DNA of 64,000 nt, taken from Arcobacter cryaerophilus gv. crypticus (GTDB taxonomy: Bacteria; Campylobacterota; Campylobacteria; Campylobacterales; Arcobacteraceae). A program made the translations under genes and the position numbers. The DNA lies in NCBI RefSeq assembly GCF_002993025.1, contig NZ_NXGI01000002.1, positions 1 through 64,000 of the forward strand. Reading direction: 5' to 3'. The notes beneath the pieces were generated by a model that was not told where the DNA came from, did no database searches, and saw only the letters and a program-made list of their open reading frames with translations. Each line of letters begins with the position of its first letter. Within the stretch, counting starts at the first letter, position 1. This document shows positions 1 to 8,239 of the stretch, one piece after another.

Positions 1-1040
1 GATGTTTCTCCAGCTTCGATTATTACAGTGTCTCCATTACTTAATATTACTTCTACATTTTTGCTTACTGGTTTATTAATGCTAATTGTAAAGATTGAAT
101 CTTTATCTTCAGTTACATTCTCAGTAGTAATACCTACTATTATCTCGTCTATTGTATCTGTTACTTCTACATCTACATTTGGAGTAATTGTTAGCTCTTC
201 AAACTCATCTCCACCACTTTTCACTTCTGTTGTATATTCTAGTGTTTCTGGATCTACGAATACATCATCTTGATTTGGGTTTTTAATTGGATCACTTGAA
301 CCTGTAGTTTGTCCAGCTGGGATTTTGATTGTTGTTACTTCATTTCCATCTTTATCTTTTACTGAAATTACTAAATCTTCTTTTGGAGGATTTGTTACAC
401 TTGCATTAAATACAATCTCTTCACCCTCTTTTACAGGCTCTGCTGTTACTGTTACTGTTGTTGTAAATGGAGTTATTGTTCCAGGTATAGAACCTGGAGT
501 TGTAGTACCAACTGGATTTAAAAGTTCAGTTGGAATTTGTTCTTGAGGCTCTTCAGTATTTCCTCCACCAAAAGAAGTATCTCTTAAATCACTCTCAACA
601 TTTGTTGAAGAACCATCTCTTGAGTTAAACTTACTTCTTAAAGCTCCTCCATCTTGTGCATTTTCGTCACCAGCATTTGTTGCTTGTTCTGTTACATCAC
701 CTGCTGCTGTCTCCATATCTGTTGCATCACCATCTTGTGCATTATTCCAAGCATTTAGAGTTTCATCTACTTCTTGTTTATCAAATGCCAACTCTTCATT
801 TCCAAAAGTACTTGCTAGTAAAGTAGTATCTAAAAGTTGTTCACCTTGACTTAGTGTTACTAATTCATTTGTATCAAAAAGTATTTCTATTTTTGATAAA
901 TCTGTATTTGAGCTTGCAGCAACTATTGTATCATTTAAAGATACAGTGTCACCTACTTTTAACTCAGTTAAATTTCCTAGAGAATCTTTTACAAAAAATT
1001 GCCCCTGTGCAATTGATTGTATTTGTGCTAAATTTGCCAT
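1..1040 (-). CDS. LapA-like giant adhesin, N-terminal part (truncated by window edge)
   Basis: About 346 codons are visible, read leftward from an ATG at 1040 preceded by a GGAG ribosome site. The N-terminus has no signal peptide and reads MANLAQIQSIAQGQFFVKDS, the pattern of the retention module of LapA-type proteins, which plug the outer-membrane TolC-like pore of a type I secretion system. A TAAG tetrapeptide at residues 111-114 (699-710) sits where the periplasmic protease LapG cuts LapA. From about residue 190 the protein becomes Thr/Val/Asp/Glu-rich with motifs typical of bacterial Ig-like or Calx-beta repeats. It probably continues as a long repetitive biofilm adhesin. The family call is inferred from the N-terminal layout; the repeats and C-terminal secretion signal lie outside the window. 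Confidence 0.8.
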   Translation of the reverse strand, partial: MANLAQIQSIAQGQFFVKDSLGNLTELKVGDTVSLNDTIVAASSNTDLSKIEILFDTNELVTLSQGEQLLDTTLLASTFGNEELAFDKQEVDETLNAWNNAQDGDATDMETAAGDVTEQATNAGDENAQDGGALRSKFNSRDGSSTNVESDLRDTSFGGGNTEEPQEQIPTELLNPVGTTTPGSIPGTITPFTTTVTVTAEPVKEGEEIVFNASVTNPPKEDLVISVKDKDGNEVTTIKIPAGQTTGSSDPIKNPNQDDVFVDPETLEYTTEVKSGGDEFEELTITPNVDVEVTDTIDEIIVGITTENVTEDKDSIFTISINKPVSKNVEVILSNGDTVIIEAGET

Positions 1041-1097
1041 AATTATCTCCTATTAATAATAAAGTTAAATATTTTAGCGAAATAAAAAAATTAATAC

Positions 1098-1115
1098 ATC
1101 ACCCATTGGGGTGAT
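1098..1115 (-). terminator. Hairpin between MFS gene and adhesin gene
   Basis: A 7-bp perfect stem (ATCACCC / GGGTGAT) with a four-base loop lies 70 bp after the MFS stop codon. It is followed on the minus strand by a T-run at 1083-1090 and is flanked by T's on the plus strand as well. It most likely ends leftward transcription of the MFS gene before the adhesin start. The distance of the minus-strand T-run from the stem makes this moderate. Confidence 0.45.
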
Positions 1116-1185
1116 TTTTTGATAATTTTTTAAATTTTTTTACTTATTTTTTATATAAAGAGTTATTTTAGGTTTATTTGAGTTT

Positions 1186-2370
1186 CTACTCTATATCTTT
1201 TGGCTCAAATTTTTTGGCTAGTAGTAGCAAAATTGCTCCTCCCAAAACAATAAAAGCTGTAAGATATAATGCATAATCATAGTTTCCATATTTTTCAATA
1301 AAATATACACTATAAAGTGGTGCTATCACCTGCCCTATTCCATATGAAGATGTCATTGCTCCCATTAAAACAACAGGGTTTCCACGTGATAGCTGACCTC
1401 CAAGATTCATAAAAAGTGCAACTAGTCCTATAAAAGTACCTCCATATAAAACTCCACTTAAAAGATTTAAGTAGATATTTGAGCTAAAAGCAGGTATTAA
1501 AATCCCAACTGCTTGAAGCAAAAGAGCTATTATAATAATATTTGAACTTCCAAATCTATGAGCTAAAAGCATCCAAATAATACAAGACGGAATTCCAGCA
1601 ACTCCAACCAAAGTCCAAGTAAGACTTCCATAACCTTCAAGACCTTTAAGGTTGTTTATAATATCTGGTAAAAATGTAGCTTGTACCACAAATCCAACAC
1701 CTTCTGTAAAATATGCAATAATTAAAACTATTACAAAAGGAGTAAATATAGAGATATCAAACTTTACTTTTACTGCATTTTGTTTTACCTCTTTATCAAA
1801 TGATAAAATATAAACACTATACAAAGATAAAATGATTGCAAAAACAGCTAAAACAGCCCAACTATCTCTCCAAGAATAATTTAAACTTAACACAAATCTT
1901 GCTAATAAATCTGTTGTTAAAATAGAAAAACCAATTCCACTAAAATGTATTCCCATAGCTTTTGTTTTACTTTTTATTGTAAGTTTTTGCATAACAATAG
2001 ATGTTCCAACAATCAAACACATAGCACCAGCAAATCCTGCTAATACTCTTCCTATCATCCAAAGTGTATTATTGTCACTATATGCCAAAATAAAAGTTGT
2101 AGTTATAGCTAAAAAAATACCAAATCTATATAAATATACTTTGAAGTTTATATCTTTTACAAAAATTGAAAAAATAGAACCACTTAAATATCCAGCAAAA
2201 TTTAGTGAAGCTAAAATTCCAACAAATTTGATAGTCAAATAATCATCAAGCATAGCAGGAATAAGACCTGTAAAAGCAAATCTTGCAACTCCAAGACCAA
2301 TAATTATTGAAAAAATCCCAGCGATTAAAATCGCAATATTATCATTTCGATTAAACAATCTTTTTATCAT
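1186..2370 (-). CDS. YbfB/YjiJ-type major facilitator superfamily transporter
   Basis: This 394-residue protein is almost entirely hydrophobic, with about 12 predicted membrane helices in two six-helix halves and a charged cytoplasmic loop near residues 190-200. The N-terminal pattern (GVARFAFTGLIPAM) and overall length match the YbfB/YjiJ family of MFS transporters, whose substrates are mostly unknown. It stands alone on the minus strand, separated from the upstream MgtC-like gene by about 320 bp. I cannot assign a substrate or a direction of transport from sequence. Confidence 0.8.
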   Translation of the reverse strand: MIKRLFNRNDNIAILIAGIFSIIIGLGVARFAFTGLIPAMLDDYLTIKFVGILASLNFAGYLSGSIFSIFVKDINFKVYLYRFGIFLAITTTFILAYSDNNTLWMIGRVLAGFAGAMCLIVGTSIVMQKLTIKSKTKAMGIHFSGIGFSILTTDLLARFVLSLNYSWRDSWAVLAVFAIILSLYSVYILSFDKEVKQNAVKVKFDISIFTPFVIVLIIAYFTEGVGFVVQATFLPDIINNLKGLEGYGSLTWTLVGVAGIPSCIIWMLLAHRFGSSNIIIIALLLQAVGILIPAFSSNIYLNLLSGVLYGGTFIGLVALFMNLGGQLSRGNPVVLMGAMTSSYGIGQVIAPLYSVYFIEKYGNYDYALYLTAFIVLGGAILLLLAKKFEPKDIE

Positions 2371-2530
2371 AATCTAGCTCTCTATTATAATTTTTGGCAT
2401 AATATCACGAATAGTTATTTTGTGTCAAATAATCAATAACGATAGGTGATATAAAGAAAAATGATATGGATTTGAATTTATTAAAAAAACTAGTGATTAT
2501 TTTAAGAAAATAGATATTTAATCAATAAGT

Positions 2531-2580
2531 GATGAGTATAGTGTTTTAGTTAAACTTCTGCTGTAAGTTTTATACTCATC
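2531..2580. repeat. Nested inverted repeat in the 2371-2688 intergenic gap
   Basis: The 318-bp gap between the MgtC-like and MFS genes holds no convincing ORF. It does hold a 10-bp perfect inverted repeat (GATGAGTATA at 2531-2540 and its complement at 2571-2580) that stacks directly on an inner 6-bp stem (AAACTT at 2552-2557, AAGTTT at 2565-2570) with a 7-base loop. The result is a long imperfect hairpin with one 11-base bulge. It could be a processed mRNA 3' structure for the MgtC-like gene, a regulatory site, or a small RNA. No T-run adjoins it. Confidence 0.4.
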
Positions 2581-2688
2581 AGTTATTAATCGAAAAGATG
2601 GTGGATTATAACAAAAGTTTATTTTATTTACATTTATTTTAAAAACTTATTTAAAAATTTAAACAAAATGTAACAATAGGTAAAAATA

Positions 2689-3936
2689 TTAAATATAAAT
2701 ACCAGAACCTATTGTTGCAACTCCTAAGAAAATAAGCCAAAAAGCACTTGAAACCGCTTTTTTCTTACCAAACCAAACTGCATATACTGCTTTTAAAATA
2801 TTGTTACTTCCAGTAGCAATCAACATAGCGCTTGCAACCGCAGCTGCATCAATATTGTATTTTCCAGTCAATAAAGCCAAAATAAAAGGGTCTATATCAG
2901 TCATTCCTATAACAAAAGATAAGATATTTAATCCTGTTGTTCCATAATTATTTACTACAAAATTTGTAATAAACATAGTAACAATAAATAAAATTGCAAA
3001 TACAAAAGCAGTTCCCAACTCCAAAGGATTTTTATCTTCTGTCTCTATTGTAGAAGTTTCATTTGTTGCTTTTTTATAATAAACAAAAGATATAAGCAAA
3101 GTAATAAAACCAAAAACTACATATGGTGCAGCAACAACTTTAAGCACCTCAAGATTAAAAATAGCAGCTATTATAATAAGTCGTAAATACATCATAAAAG
3201 TTGCACTTATTATAGAAGCTGTAAACATATTTGTATCTTCTACGGCTTGTGTTTTTTTTGATAATACAACTGTAGTAGCAGTTGAAGAGTAAGCACCACC
3301 CAAAATACCAGTCAATAAAACACCTTTTGATGGGAAAATATATTTTTGAACCAAATAGCTTATATATGAGATTGTAGAGATTACAACAACGGTAAGCCAG
3401 ATTTTGTATAAAGATATTCCTAAATATGGGATATTGTTATCAGTTGGAAGAAGTGGTAAAACAACTGCTGAAAGCAAAATAATTTTACCAAAAGTCTCTA
3501 ACTCATAGATATTTATTTTTGGATGGAAAGTTAAAATTCTATTTTTTGAGTTTAACAAAAATATAACCAATACAAATACTAAAGCACTTACCCAAAGAGG
3601 AAATATTCCTACAAGAGGTCCAAAACTATATACAATTATTGAGACTATATATAAAAGTATGCTATTTTTGTCTGTTTCTAGCATTTTTTTATATAAAATT
3701 GAATATAAAAGAGTAATAGACAAAAACCCAACTATAAAAAGTGAAAAATTCTTTGGCTCAATTTCATATAAAATAAATCCTAAAATTCCTAAAAAAGCAT
3801 AAGTTCTAGTAGTTCCAAAAAAAACTCTAGCATCATTTTCATGAAATTTTGTCAAATAGGCTCTTACTTCCAAACCTATTATAAAACTAAAAATTACTAC
3901 TGGAAGAATGTGTAATAAAAGCTCGTGTATCTGCAT
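2689..3936 (-). CDS. MgtC/SapB family protein with DUF4010 C-terminal domain
   Basis: This is a 415-residue polytopic membrane protein. The first 130 residues resemble the MgtC/SapB N-terminal domain (IIGLEVRAY and the TTRTYAFLGILGF stretch). The remainder, with AVVLPLLPT, GGAYSSTATTVVLS and an FILALLTG segment, is the DUF4010 type found in full-length bacterial and archaeal relatives. About 11-12 membrane helices are predictable. MgtC itself modulates ATP synthase and magnesium/phosphate adaptation in Salmonella, but the DUF4010 subgroup has no settled function. The neighbours give no functional hint. Confidence 0.8.
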   Translation of the reverse strand: MQIHELLLHILPVVIFSFIIGLEVRAYLTKFHENDARVFFGTTRTYAFLGILGFILYEIEPKNFSLFIVGFLSITLLYSILYKKMLETDKNSILLYIVSIIVYSFGPLVGIFPLWVSALVFVLVIFLLNSKNRILTFHPKINIYELETFGKIILLSAVVLPLLPTDNNIPYLGISLYKIWLTVVVISTISYISYLVQKYIFPSKGVLLTGILGGAYSSTATTVVLSKKTQAVEDTNMFTASIISATFMMYLRLIIIAAIFNLEVLKVVAAPYVVFGFITLLISFVYYKKATNETSTIETEDKNPLELGTAFVFAILFIVTMFITNFVVNNYGTTGLNILSFVIGMTDIDPFILALLTGKYNIDAAAVASAMLIATGSNNILKAVYAVWFGKKKAVSSAFWLIFLGVATIGSGIYI

Positions 3937-4112
3937 ATTTGTTCCCTAATTTAAAACTATCTTTTCAATTATTTATTTACCATTTTATTTTACAATAATT
4001 TTTAAAAAATTAATCACTATCTCTTAAGTAATATAAAGCTAATATTTTCGTTAGTTTTACAATACTATCATAAAAGCATCTGATATTATGATTGGAAAAT
4101 AAGGAAAATATT

Positions 4113-4859
4113 ATGAAAAAAATTGTTTTAATATTTGCGATTTTATGCTCAACAGTTTTTGCAGGAACAATAAATGTAGCAGTTGCAGCAAATGTTTCTT
4201 ATGCAATAAATGAGTTAATTGCAGAGTTTAATAAAACAAATCCAGATACAAAAGTTGAAGTAACGCTAGGAAGTAGTGGAAAATTTACAGCTCAAATTCA
4301 AAATGGAGCTCCATTTGATGTTTTCCTAAGTGCTGATATGAAATTTCCACAAGCTTTAGAAAAAGATAGTTTAACTATTACAAAACCTGTTATTTATGCT
4401 CAAGGTAGTTTAGCAATATTAAGCTCTAAAGAGTTGGATTTTAAAAAAGGTATTAATATAGTTGAAGATTCAAATATAAAAAAAATAGCTATTGCAAACC
4501 CAAAAACAGCACCTTATGGAAGAGCAACTATGGAAGCTTTTGAAAATGCAAATTTAAAAGAAAAAATTGAAAATAAACTTGTATATGCTGAATCTATATC
4601 TCAAACTGTAACTTATGCAATAACTGCAACTGATGTTGGATTTATAGCAAAATCATCTTTATATGATGAAAAAATGTCAAAATATAAAGAAAATATAAAC
4701 TGGATAAGTGTAGATTCTAAACTTTACACTCCAATTGATCAAGGAGTTGTTATTTTAAAAAGAGCTCAAGGAAACAAAGAAGCAAAAGCTTTTTATGATT
4801 TCATTCTAAGCAAAGAAGCAAAAGATATTTTTCTTAAATTTGGATATTTAGTAAAATGA
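4113..4859 (+). CDS. modA: Molybdate ABC transporter periplasmic substrate-binding protein ModA
   Basis: ModA captures molybdate (or tungstate) in the periplasm for ModBC. The ATG at 4113 is chosen because it follows an AAGGA ribosome site and starts a clean signal peptide (MKKIVLIFAILCSTVFAG). A TTG 21 bases upstream would put charged residues before it. The mature part shows family features: ANVSYAINEL near the start, GSSGKFTAQIQNGAPFDVFL with the anion-binding serines, and a TAPYGRA loop near the middle. At 248 residues it has normal family length. It is first in an operon with a TOBE protein, modB and modC. No clear ModE-type palindrome was found upstream. Confidence 0.93.
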   Translation: MKKIVLIFAILCSTVFAGTINVAVAANVSYAINELIAEFNKTNPDTKVEVTLGSSGKFTAQIQNGAPFDVFLSADMKFPQALEKDSLTITKPVIYAQGSLAILSSKELDFKKGINIVEDSNIKKIAIANPKTAPYGRATMEAFENANLKEKIENKLVYAESISQTVTYAITATDVGFIAKSSLYDEKMSKYKENINWISVDSKLYTPIDQGVVILKRAQGNKEAKAFYDFILSKEAKDIFLKFGYLVK

Positions 4860-4873
4860 TAGAGAAGTAAATT

Positions 4874-5266
4874 ATGATTGCAAAAGTTAAGGAAATCAAA
4901 ACAAAAGATAGTTTAAATATTGTAGAGTTTGATTTTAATAATATTCTACTAAAAATGATGAGTTTAGAACTCAATAAAGATTTAAAAATTGGCTCAAAAG
5001 TTGAACTTTTGGTAAAACCAACAAATGTAGCAATTTCAAAAAAATATATAGAAGATATTAGCCTTTCAAATCAAGCTCTTGCAAAAATTGTAGATATAGA
5101 AAATGGGGAGCTTTTAAGCTATCTATCATTACAAATAAATGATACATTTATCGAAAGCATAATCACAAAAAGCTCAAGCCTTAAACTTGATTTAAAAAAA
5201 GATGATATTGTGAATATTTTGATAAAAGCTAGTGATTTATCGATTTTAAAGGTTTTGAATGATTGA
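4874..5266 (+). CDS. TOBE-domain molybdate-binding protein (ModG/Mop-like)
   Basis: This 130-residue cytoplasmic protein reads as two tandem TOBE/Mop units of about 65 residues. Each has a KVKEI or KIVDIENGE strand start and a central KxGxxVxxLVKPTNVAI-like or KKDDIVNILIKASDLSI end, the fold that binds molybdate oligomers in ModG and the ModE C-terminus. It lies between modA and modB and overlaps modB by 8 bases, so translation is probably coupled. It may store or buffer molybdate, or substitute for the TOBE module that the short ModC here may lack. No DNA-binding domain is present. Confidence 0.8.
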   Translation: MIAKVKEIKTKDSLNIVEFDFNNILLKMMSLELNKDLKIGSKVELLVKPTNVAISKKYIEDISLSNQALAKIVDIENGELLSYLSLQINDTFIESIITKSSSLKLDLKKDDIVNILIKASDLSILKVLND

Positions 5267-5954
5267 TTATTTATTAAATGTAGATTATGCTCCATTTATA
5301 CTCTCATTTAAATTAGCATTTATTACTACTTTAATTTTGTTTATTCTGTGCCTACCACTTAGCTGGTATTTATCACAAAGTAAATCAAAAATAAAGCCGT
5401 TTTTGGAAGCACTTTGCACAATGCCACTTGTAGTTCCTCCAACTGTTTTGGGTTTTTATCTTCTTTGGGGATTATCACATAATTCACCAATAGGTCAATT
5501 TTTTCAAGAGCAGTTTGGTATTAGTTTGGTATTTAATCTATATGGAATAATAATTGCAAGTTGTATATACAGTCTTCCTTTTATGGTTCAACCACTTCAA
5601 AGTGGTTTTGAAAGCTTAAATAAAAATATGCTTGAAGCTAGTTATATTAGTGGGAAAAGCAAATTTAAAACCGTTTTATTTATTGCTTTACCAAATATAA
5701 AACCATCTTTATTAACAGCTCTAATCATAACTTTTGCTCATACTGTTGGAGAGTTTGGAGTTGTTTTGATGATTGGTGGAAGTATTCCAAATGAGACAAG
5801 AGTAGCTGCAATTGCAATTTATGAGTTTGTTGAAATCATGGATTATAAAAATGCACATATTTATAGTTTAATTATGATTATTCTTAGTTTCATAACTTTA
5901 CTTGCAGTATATATTTTCAATGGCAACCAAAAAAAGATAGGGTTTTCTAAATGA
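5259..5954 (+). CDS. modB: Molybdate ABC transporter permease ModB
   Basis: This inner-membrane channel subunit for molybdate import has 231 residues and about five helices. It carries the binding-protein-dependent transport signature: PLVVPPTVLGFYLL in the first half and the EAA-loop (EASYISGKSKFKTVLFIALP) that docks on ModC near residues 125-145. The pattern HTVGEFGVVLMIGG is characteristic of the ModB/CysT group. It overlaps the TOBE gene upstream by 8 bases and modC downstream by 4 bases (ATGA), which supports a single polycistronic message. Confidence 0.93.
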   Translation: MIDYLLNVDYAPFILSFKLAFITTLILFILCLPLSWYLSQSKSKIKPFLEALCTMPLVVPPTVLGFYLLWGLSHNSPIGQFFQEQFGISLVFNLYGIIIASCIYSLPFMVQPLQSGFESLNKNMLEASYISGKSKFKTVLFIALPNIKPSLLTALIITFAHTVGEFGVVLMIGGSIPNETRVAAIAIYEFVEIMDYKNAHIYSLIMIILSFITLLAVYIFNGNQKKIGFSK

Positions 5955-6805
5955 TAAGTTTAAATATAAAAAAAGAGCTTCACGGTTCAAATGGAAATAT
6001 GAATTTAGATATAAATCTATCTTTACAAGATGGTGAATTTGTAGCATTAAGTGGAGTTAGTGGAAGTGGAAAAACTACACTTTTAAGAGTTCTTGCTGGT
6101 CTTGAAGATGCTTTTGGAGAGATTATTGTAGATGGTGAAATATGGTTAAATGAAAAGCTTAAAAAACCTATTCAAAAAAGAGATATAGGTTTTGTATTTC
6201 AAGATTATGCACTATTTCCAAATTTAAGTGTAATTGATAATTTGCTTTATGTAAAAAAAGATAAAGATTTAGCTAAACAACTTCTAAGCTTAACAGATTT
6301 ATATGAACTTAAAAATAGATATCCAAACTCTTTAAGTGGTGGTCAAAAACAGCGTGTGAGTCTTTGCCGTGCTTTAATGAAAAGACCAAAAATACTTCTT
6401 ATGGATGAACCACTTTCAGCTCTTGATCCTCACATGAGATTAAAACTTCAAGATGAGATTTTAACACTTCACAAAGAGTTTAAAACTACAACTATCATGG
6501 TAAGCCACGATCCAAGTGAGATGTATAAATTAGCATCTAGAGTTTTAGTTATGAGTAATGGAAAAATTATAGATGATGGATTGCCAAAAGAAATTTTACT
6601 TAAAACTCAAGGAAGTCAAAAGTTTAGTTTTGAAGGCGAACTTCTTGATATTATAAAAGTTGATGTTATAAATATTGCTATTGTAGCTATTGGGCAACAA
6701 ATTGTAGAAATTGTAATTTCAAATATGGAAGCTAAAAACCTAACAATAGGTGAAAAAGTAAATGTAAGTACAAAAGCATTTACTCCAACTATTAAAAAAA
6801 TTTAA
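5951..6805 (+). CDS. modC: Molybdate ABC transporter ATPase ModC
   Basis: This is the ATPase subunit that powers ModB. Visible motifs are Walker [12 protein letters not shown] near residues 35-45, the Q-loop VFQDYALFPNLSV, the ABC signature LSGGQKQRVSL, Walker B ILLMDEPLSALDP and the switch histidine in VSHDP. At 284 residues it is shorter than the roughly 350-residue ModC of enterobacteria. The region after residue 215 is only a short TOBE-like remnant. That agrees with a free-standing TOBE protein being encoded in the same operon. Confidence 0.92.
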   Translation: MISLNIKKELHGSNGNMNLDINLSLQDGEFVALSGVSGSGKTTLLRVLAGLEDAFGEIIVDGEIWLNEKLKKPIQKRDIGFVFQDYALFPNLSVIDNLLYVKKDKDLAKQLLSLTDLYELKNRYPNSLSGGQKQRVSLCRALMKRPKILLMDEPLSALDPHMRLKLQDEILTLHKEFKTTTIMVSHDPSEMYKLASRVLVMSNGKIIDDGLPKEILLKTQGSQKFSFEGELLDIIKVDVINIAIVAIGQQIVEIVISNMEAKNLTIGEKVNVSTKAFTPTIKKI

Positions 6806-6819
6806 AGGATTAAAATAAA

Positions 6820-7626
6820 ATGGCACTTATAAAAACAAATTTAGATAAATTAGATTTTTCTAAACTATACAAAAAACAGATGAAAAACTCTACTTTTAAA
6901 AGTAAAAGTAGTAGTGATTGGGATAAAAAAGCTCAAAACTTTAATCAAAATGTGATAAATAGTCCATATATAAAAGAGTTTATAAAAAGAGTTGATATAA
7001 GTGCTTGTGAAACTTTACTTGATGTTGGAAGTGGTCCTGCAACTATATCTTTAGCTCTTGCACCAAAGCTAAAAGAGGTTTTTGCACTTGATTACTCAAC
7101 TACTATGTTAGAACTTGCAAACCAAAATGCAAAAGAGAAAGAAATTGAAAATTTAGTAAGCATTCATAAATCTTGGGAAGATTCATGGGAAGATGTTCCA
7201 AATGCTGATATTGTAATTGCTAGTAGATCAATGGAAGTAAAAGATATAAAAAAAGCTTTAGAAAAGTTAAATGAAAAAGCAAATAAAAGAGTCTATTTAA
7301 CTACAAAAGTAGGTGGAAGTTTTATTGATATTGAGATTTTGGCTCAAATTAAAAGAGATATTGTTCCACGACCTGATTATATATATCTTTTAAATACTCT
7401 TCATAGTATGCGAATATTTGCAAAAGTTGATTTTATAAAAACAAGTAGCAAAAAGTTTGATACACAAAATGAAGATGAGTTTATTCAAAGATTAAAATGG
7501 AGTTTGGGAAAAATATCTAAAAAAGAGGAAAAAATATTAAGAGAGTATTTTAATACAACTTATAAATTAAAACAAAAAGATGATGGTTTAACTTGGGCAT
7601 TTATCTCTTGGGAAAAAGATTTATAG
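6820..7626 (+). CDS. Class I SAM-dependent methyltransferase at the end of the mod operon
   Basis: This 268-residue protein has a Rossmann methyltransferase core. Motif I, TLLDVGSGPATISLALAP, lies near residues 65-82 and is followed by the acidic loop ALDYSTTMLELA and a VPNADIVIASRS motif IV region. It starts 14 bases after modC with an AAGGA site, so it is very likely co-transcribed. A basic N-terminal tail of about 40 residues precedes the fold. The substrate is unknown. The position suggests a role tied to molybdenum use, perhaps methylating a thiolate or a protein, but that is inference only. Confidence 0.75.
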   Translation: MALIKTNLDKLDFSKLYKKQMKNSTFKSKSSSDWDKKAQNFNQNVINSPYIKEFIKRVDISACETLLDVGSGPATISLALAPKLKEVFALDYSTTMLELANQNAKEKEIENLVSIHKSWEDSWEDVPNADIVIASRSMEVKDIKKALEKLNEKANKRVYLTTKVGGSFIDIEILAQIKRDIVPRPDYIYLLNTLHSMRIFAKVDFIKTSSKKFDTQNEDEFIQRLKWSLGKISKKEEKILREYFNTTYKLKQKDDGLTWAFISWEKDL

Positions 7627-7629
7627 TAA

Positions 7630-8037
7630 TTAAATTACCAAAGCTATAAAAAGATATCTTGAAAACTTAGAAATTACTACTAAAACAAGAAATTTTCTAA
7701 AATCATATCTCAAAACTCCAGCTATAAAAGTAATTGGGTCACCAATTATTGGTAACCATGCAAAAAGTAAAGAGAAAGCTCCAAATTTATCAAAATATCT
7801 TTTGGAGCTATCTATATATTTTTGTTTAACTAATTTTTTATCTACTAAATACTCTTCACCTTTTAAACCCAAATAGTAGTTCAAAATTGAGCCTAAAACA
7901 TTTCCAAAAGTTGCAACAAACAAAAGAGTATAGATGTTTAAACCCTCTTTAATATTGTAAATAAGTATTGCTTCACTTCCAAATGGAAGCAAAGTTGCAC
8001 TTGCAAATGCTGAAATAAAAAGTAATAAATAGGTCAT
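7630..8037 (-). CDS. YqaA/DedA-family small inner-membrane protein
   Basis: This 135-residue protein has four hydrophobic segments. It carries the SNARE-associated/VTT pattern of the YqaA branch of DedA proteins: FGSEAILIYN, FGNVLGSILNYYLG, and FAWLPIIGDPITFIAGVLRYDF near the C-terminus. Members are thought to act in membrane lipid scrambling or envelope homeostasis. It converges with the mod operon (4-bp gap to the methyltransferase stop) and is divergent from the SRP RNA. It ends abruptly after a final hydrophobic stretch, which is usual for this short subgroup. Confidence 0.78.
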   Translation of the reverse strand: MTYLLLFISAFASATLLPFGSEAILIYNIKEGLNIYTLLFVATFGNVLGSILNYYLGLKGEEYLVDKKLVKQKYIDSSKRYFDKFGAFSLLFAWLPIIGDPITFIAGVLRYDFRKFLVLVVISKFSRYLFIALVI

Positions 8038-8095
8038 TTTTCTCTTTTATTATATATTAAAGTTATATTAGCTAAAATCTCAATCTTTAAAAGTA

Positions 8096-8124
8096 GCATT
8101 GAGAACACAAAAGTGTTTTGAATG
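8096..8124 (+). other. Stable hairpin immediately 5' of the SRP RNA
   Basis: GCATT at 8096-8100 pairs with AATGC at 8120-8124, and inside it GAACAC pairs with GTGTTT around an AAAA loop, with G-U pairs between. The hairpin ends exactly where the SRP RNA closing helix begins. A TAAAAT -10-like box lies at 8073-8078. It may be part of the SRP RNA precursor and removed by processing, or a terminator-like insulator followed by CCTTTTT. Confidence 0.45.
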
Positions 8125-8227
8125 CTCCTTTTTAGACCCTTTCAAGCATTTCTAAAGACAACGCCCCAGGATGGGAACATAGCAAGGCACCTTTTTTAGT
8201 GTTGTGTTTGGGTATCTGGAAAGGAGT
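8125..8227 (+). ncRNA. ffs: Bacterial small signal recognition particle RNA (4.5S RNA)
   Basis: This RNA binds Ffh and targets nascent membrane proteins to the translocon. The helix 8 core is unmistakable: CAGG (8167-8170), AUG, GGAA tetraloop, CAU, AGCA (8181-8184). This gives the symmetric loop and tetraloop that Ffh recognises. Flanking arms pair outward: GCC/GGC next to the core, CUAAA/UUUAG, CAAGCA/UGUUUG, and terminal CUCCUUU with AAAGGAG. The size of about 103 nt fits the hairpin-only bacterial type without an Alu domain. It faces away from the YqaA-like gene and converges with the helix-turn-helix gene. Confidence 0.87.
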
Positions 8228-8239
8228 ACTTTGTACTTC

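Noticed and set aside
28-1042. Plus-strand short frames over the adhesin region
   Set aside because: They are shadows of the repetitive minus-strand adhesin, which reads without stops to the edge with a good start.
3937-4112. ModE-type operator before modA
   Set aside because: No inverted repeat resembling the known ModE palindrome could be made; only AT-rich sequence is present.
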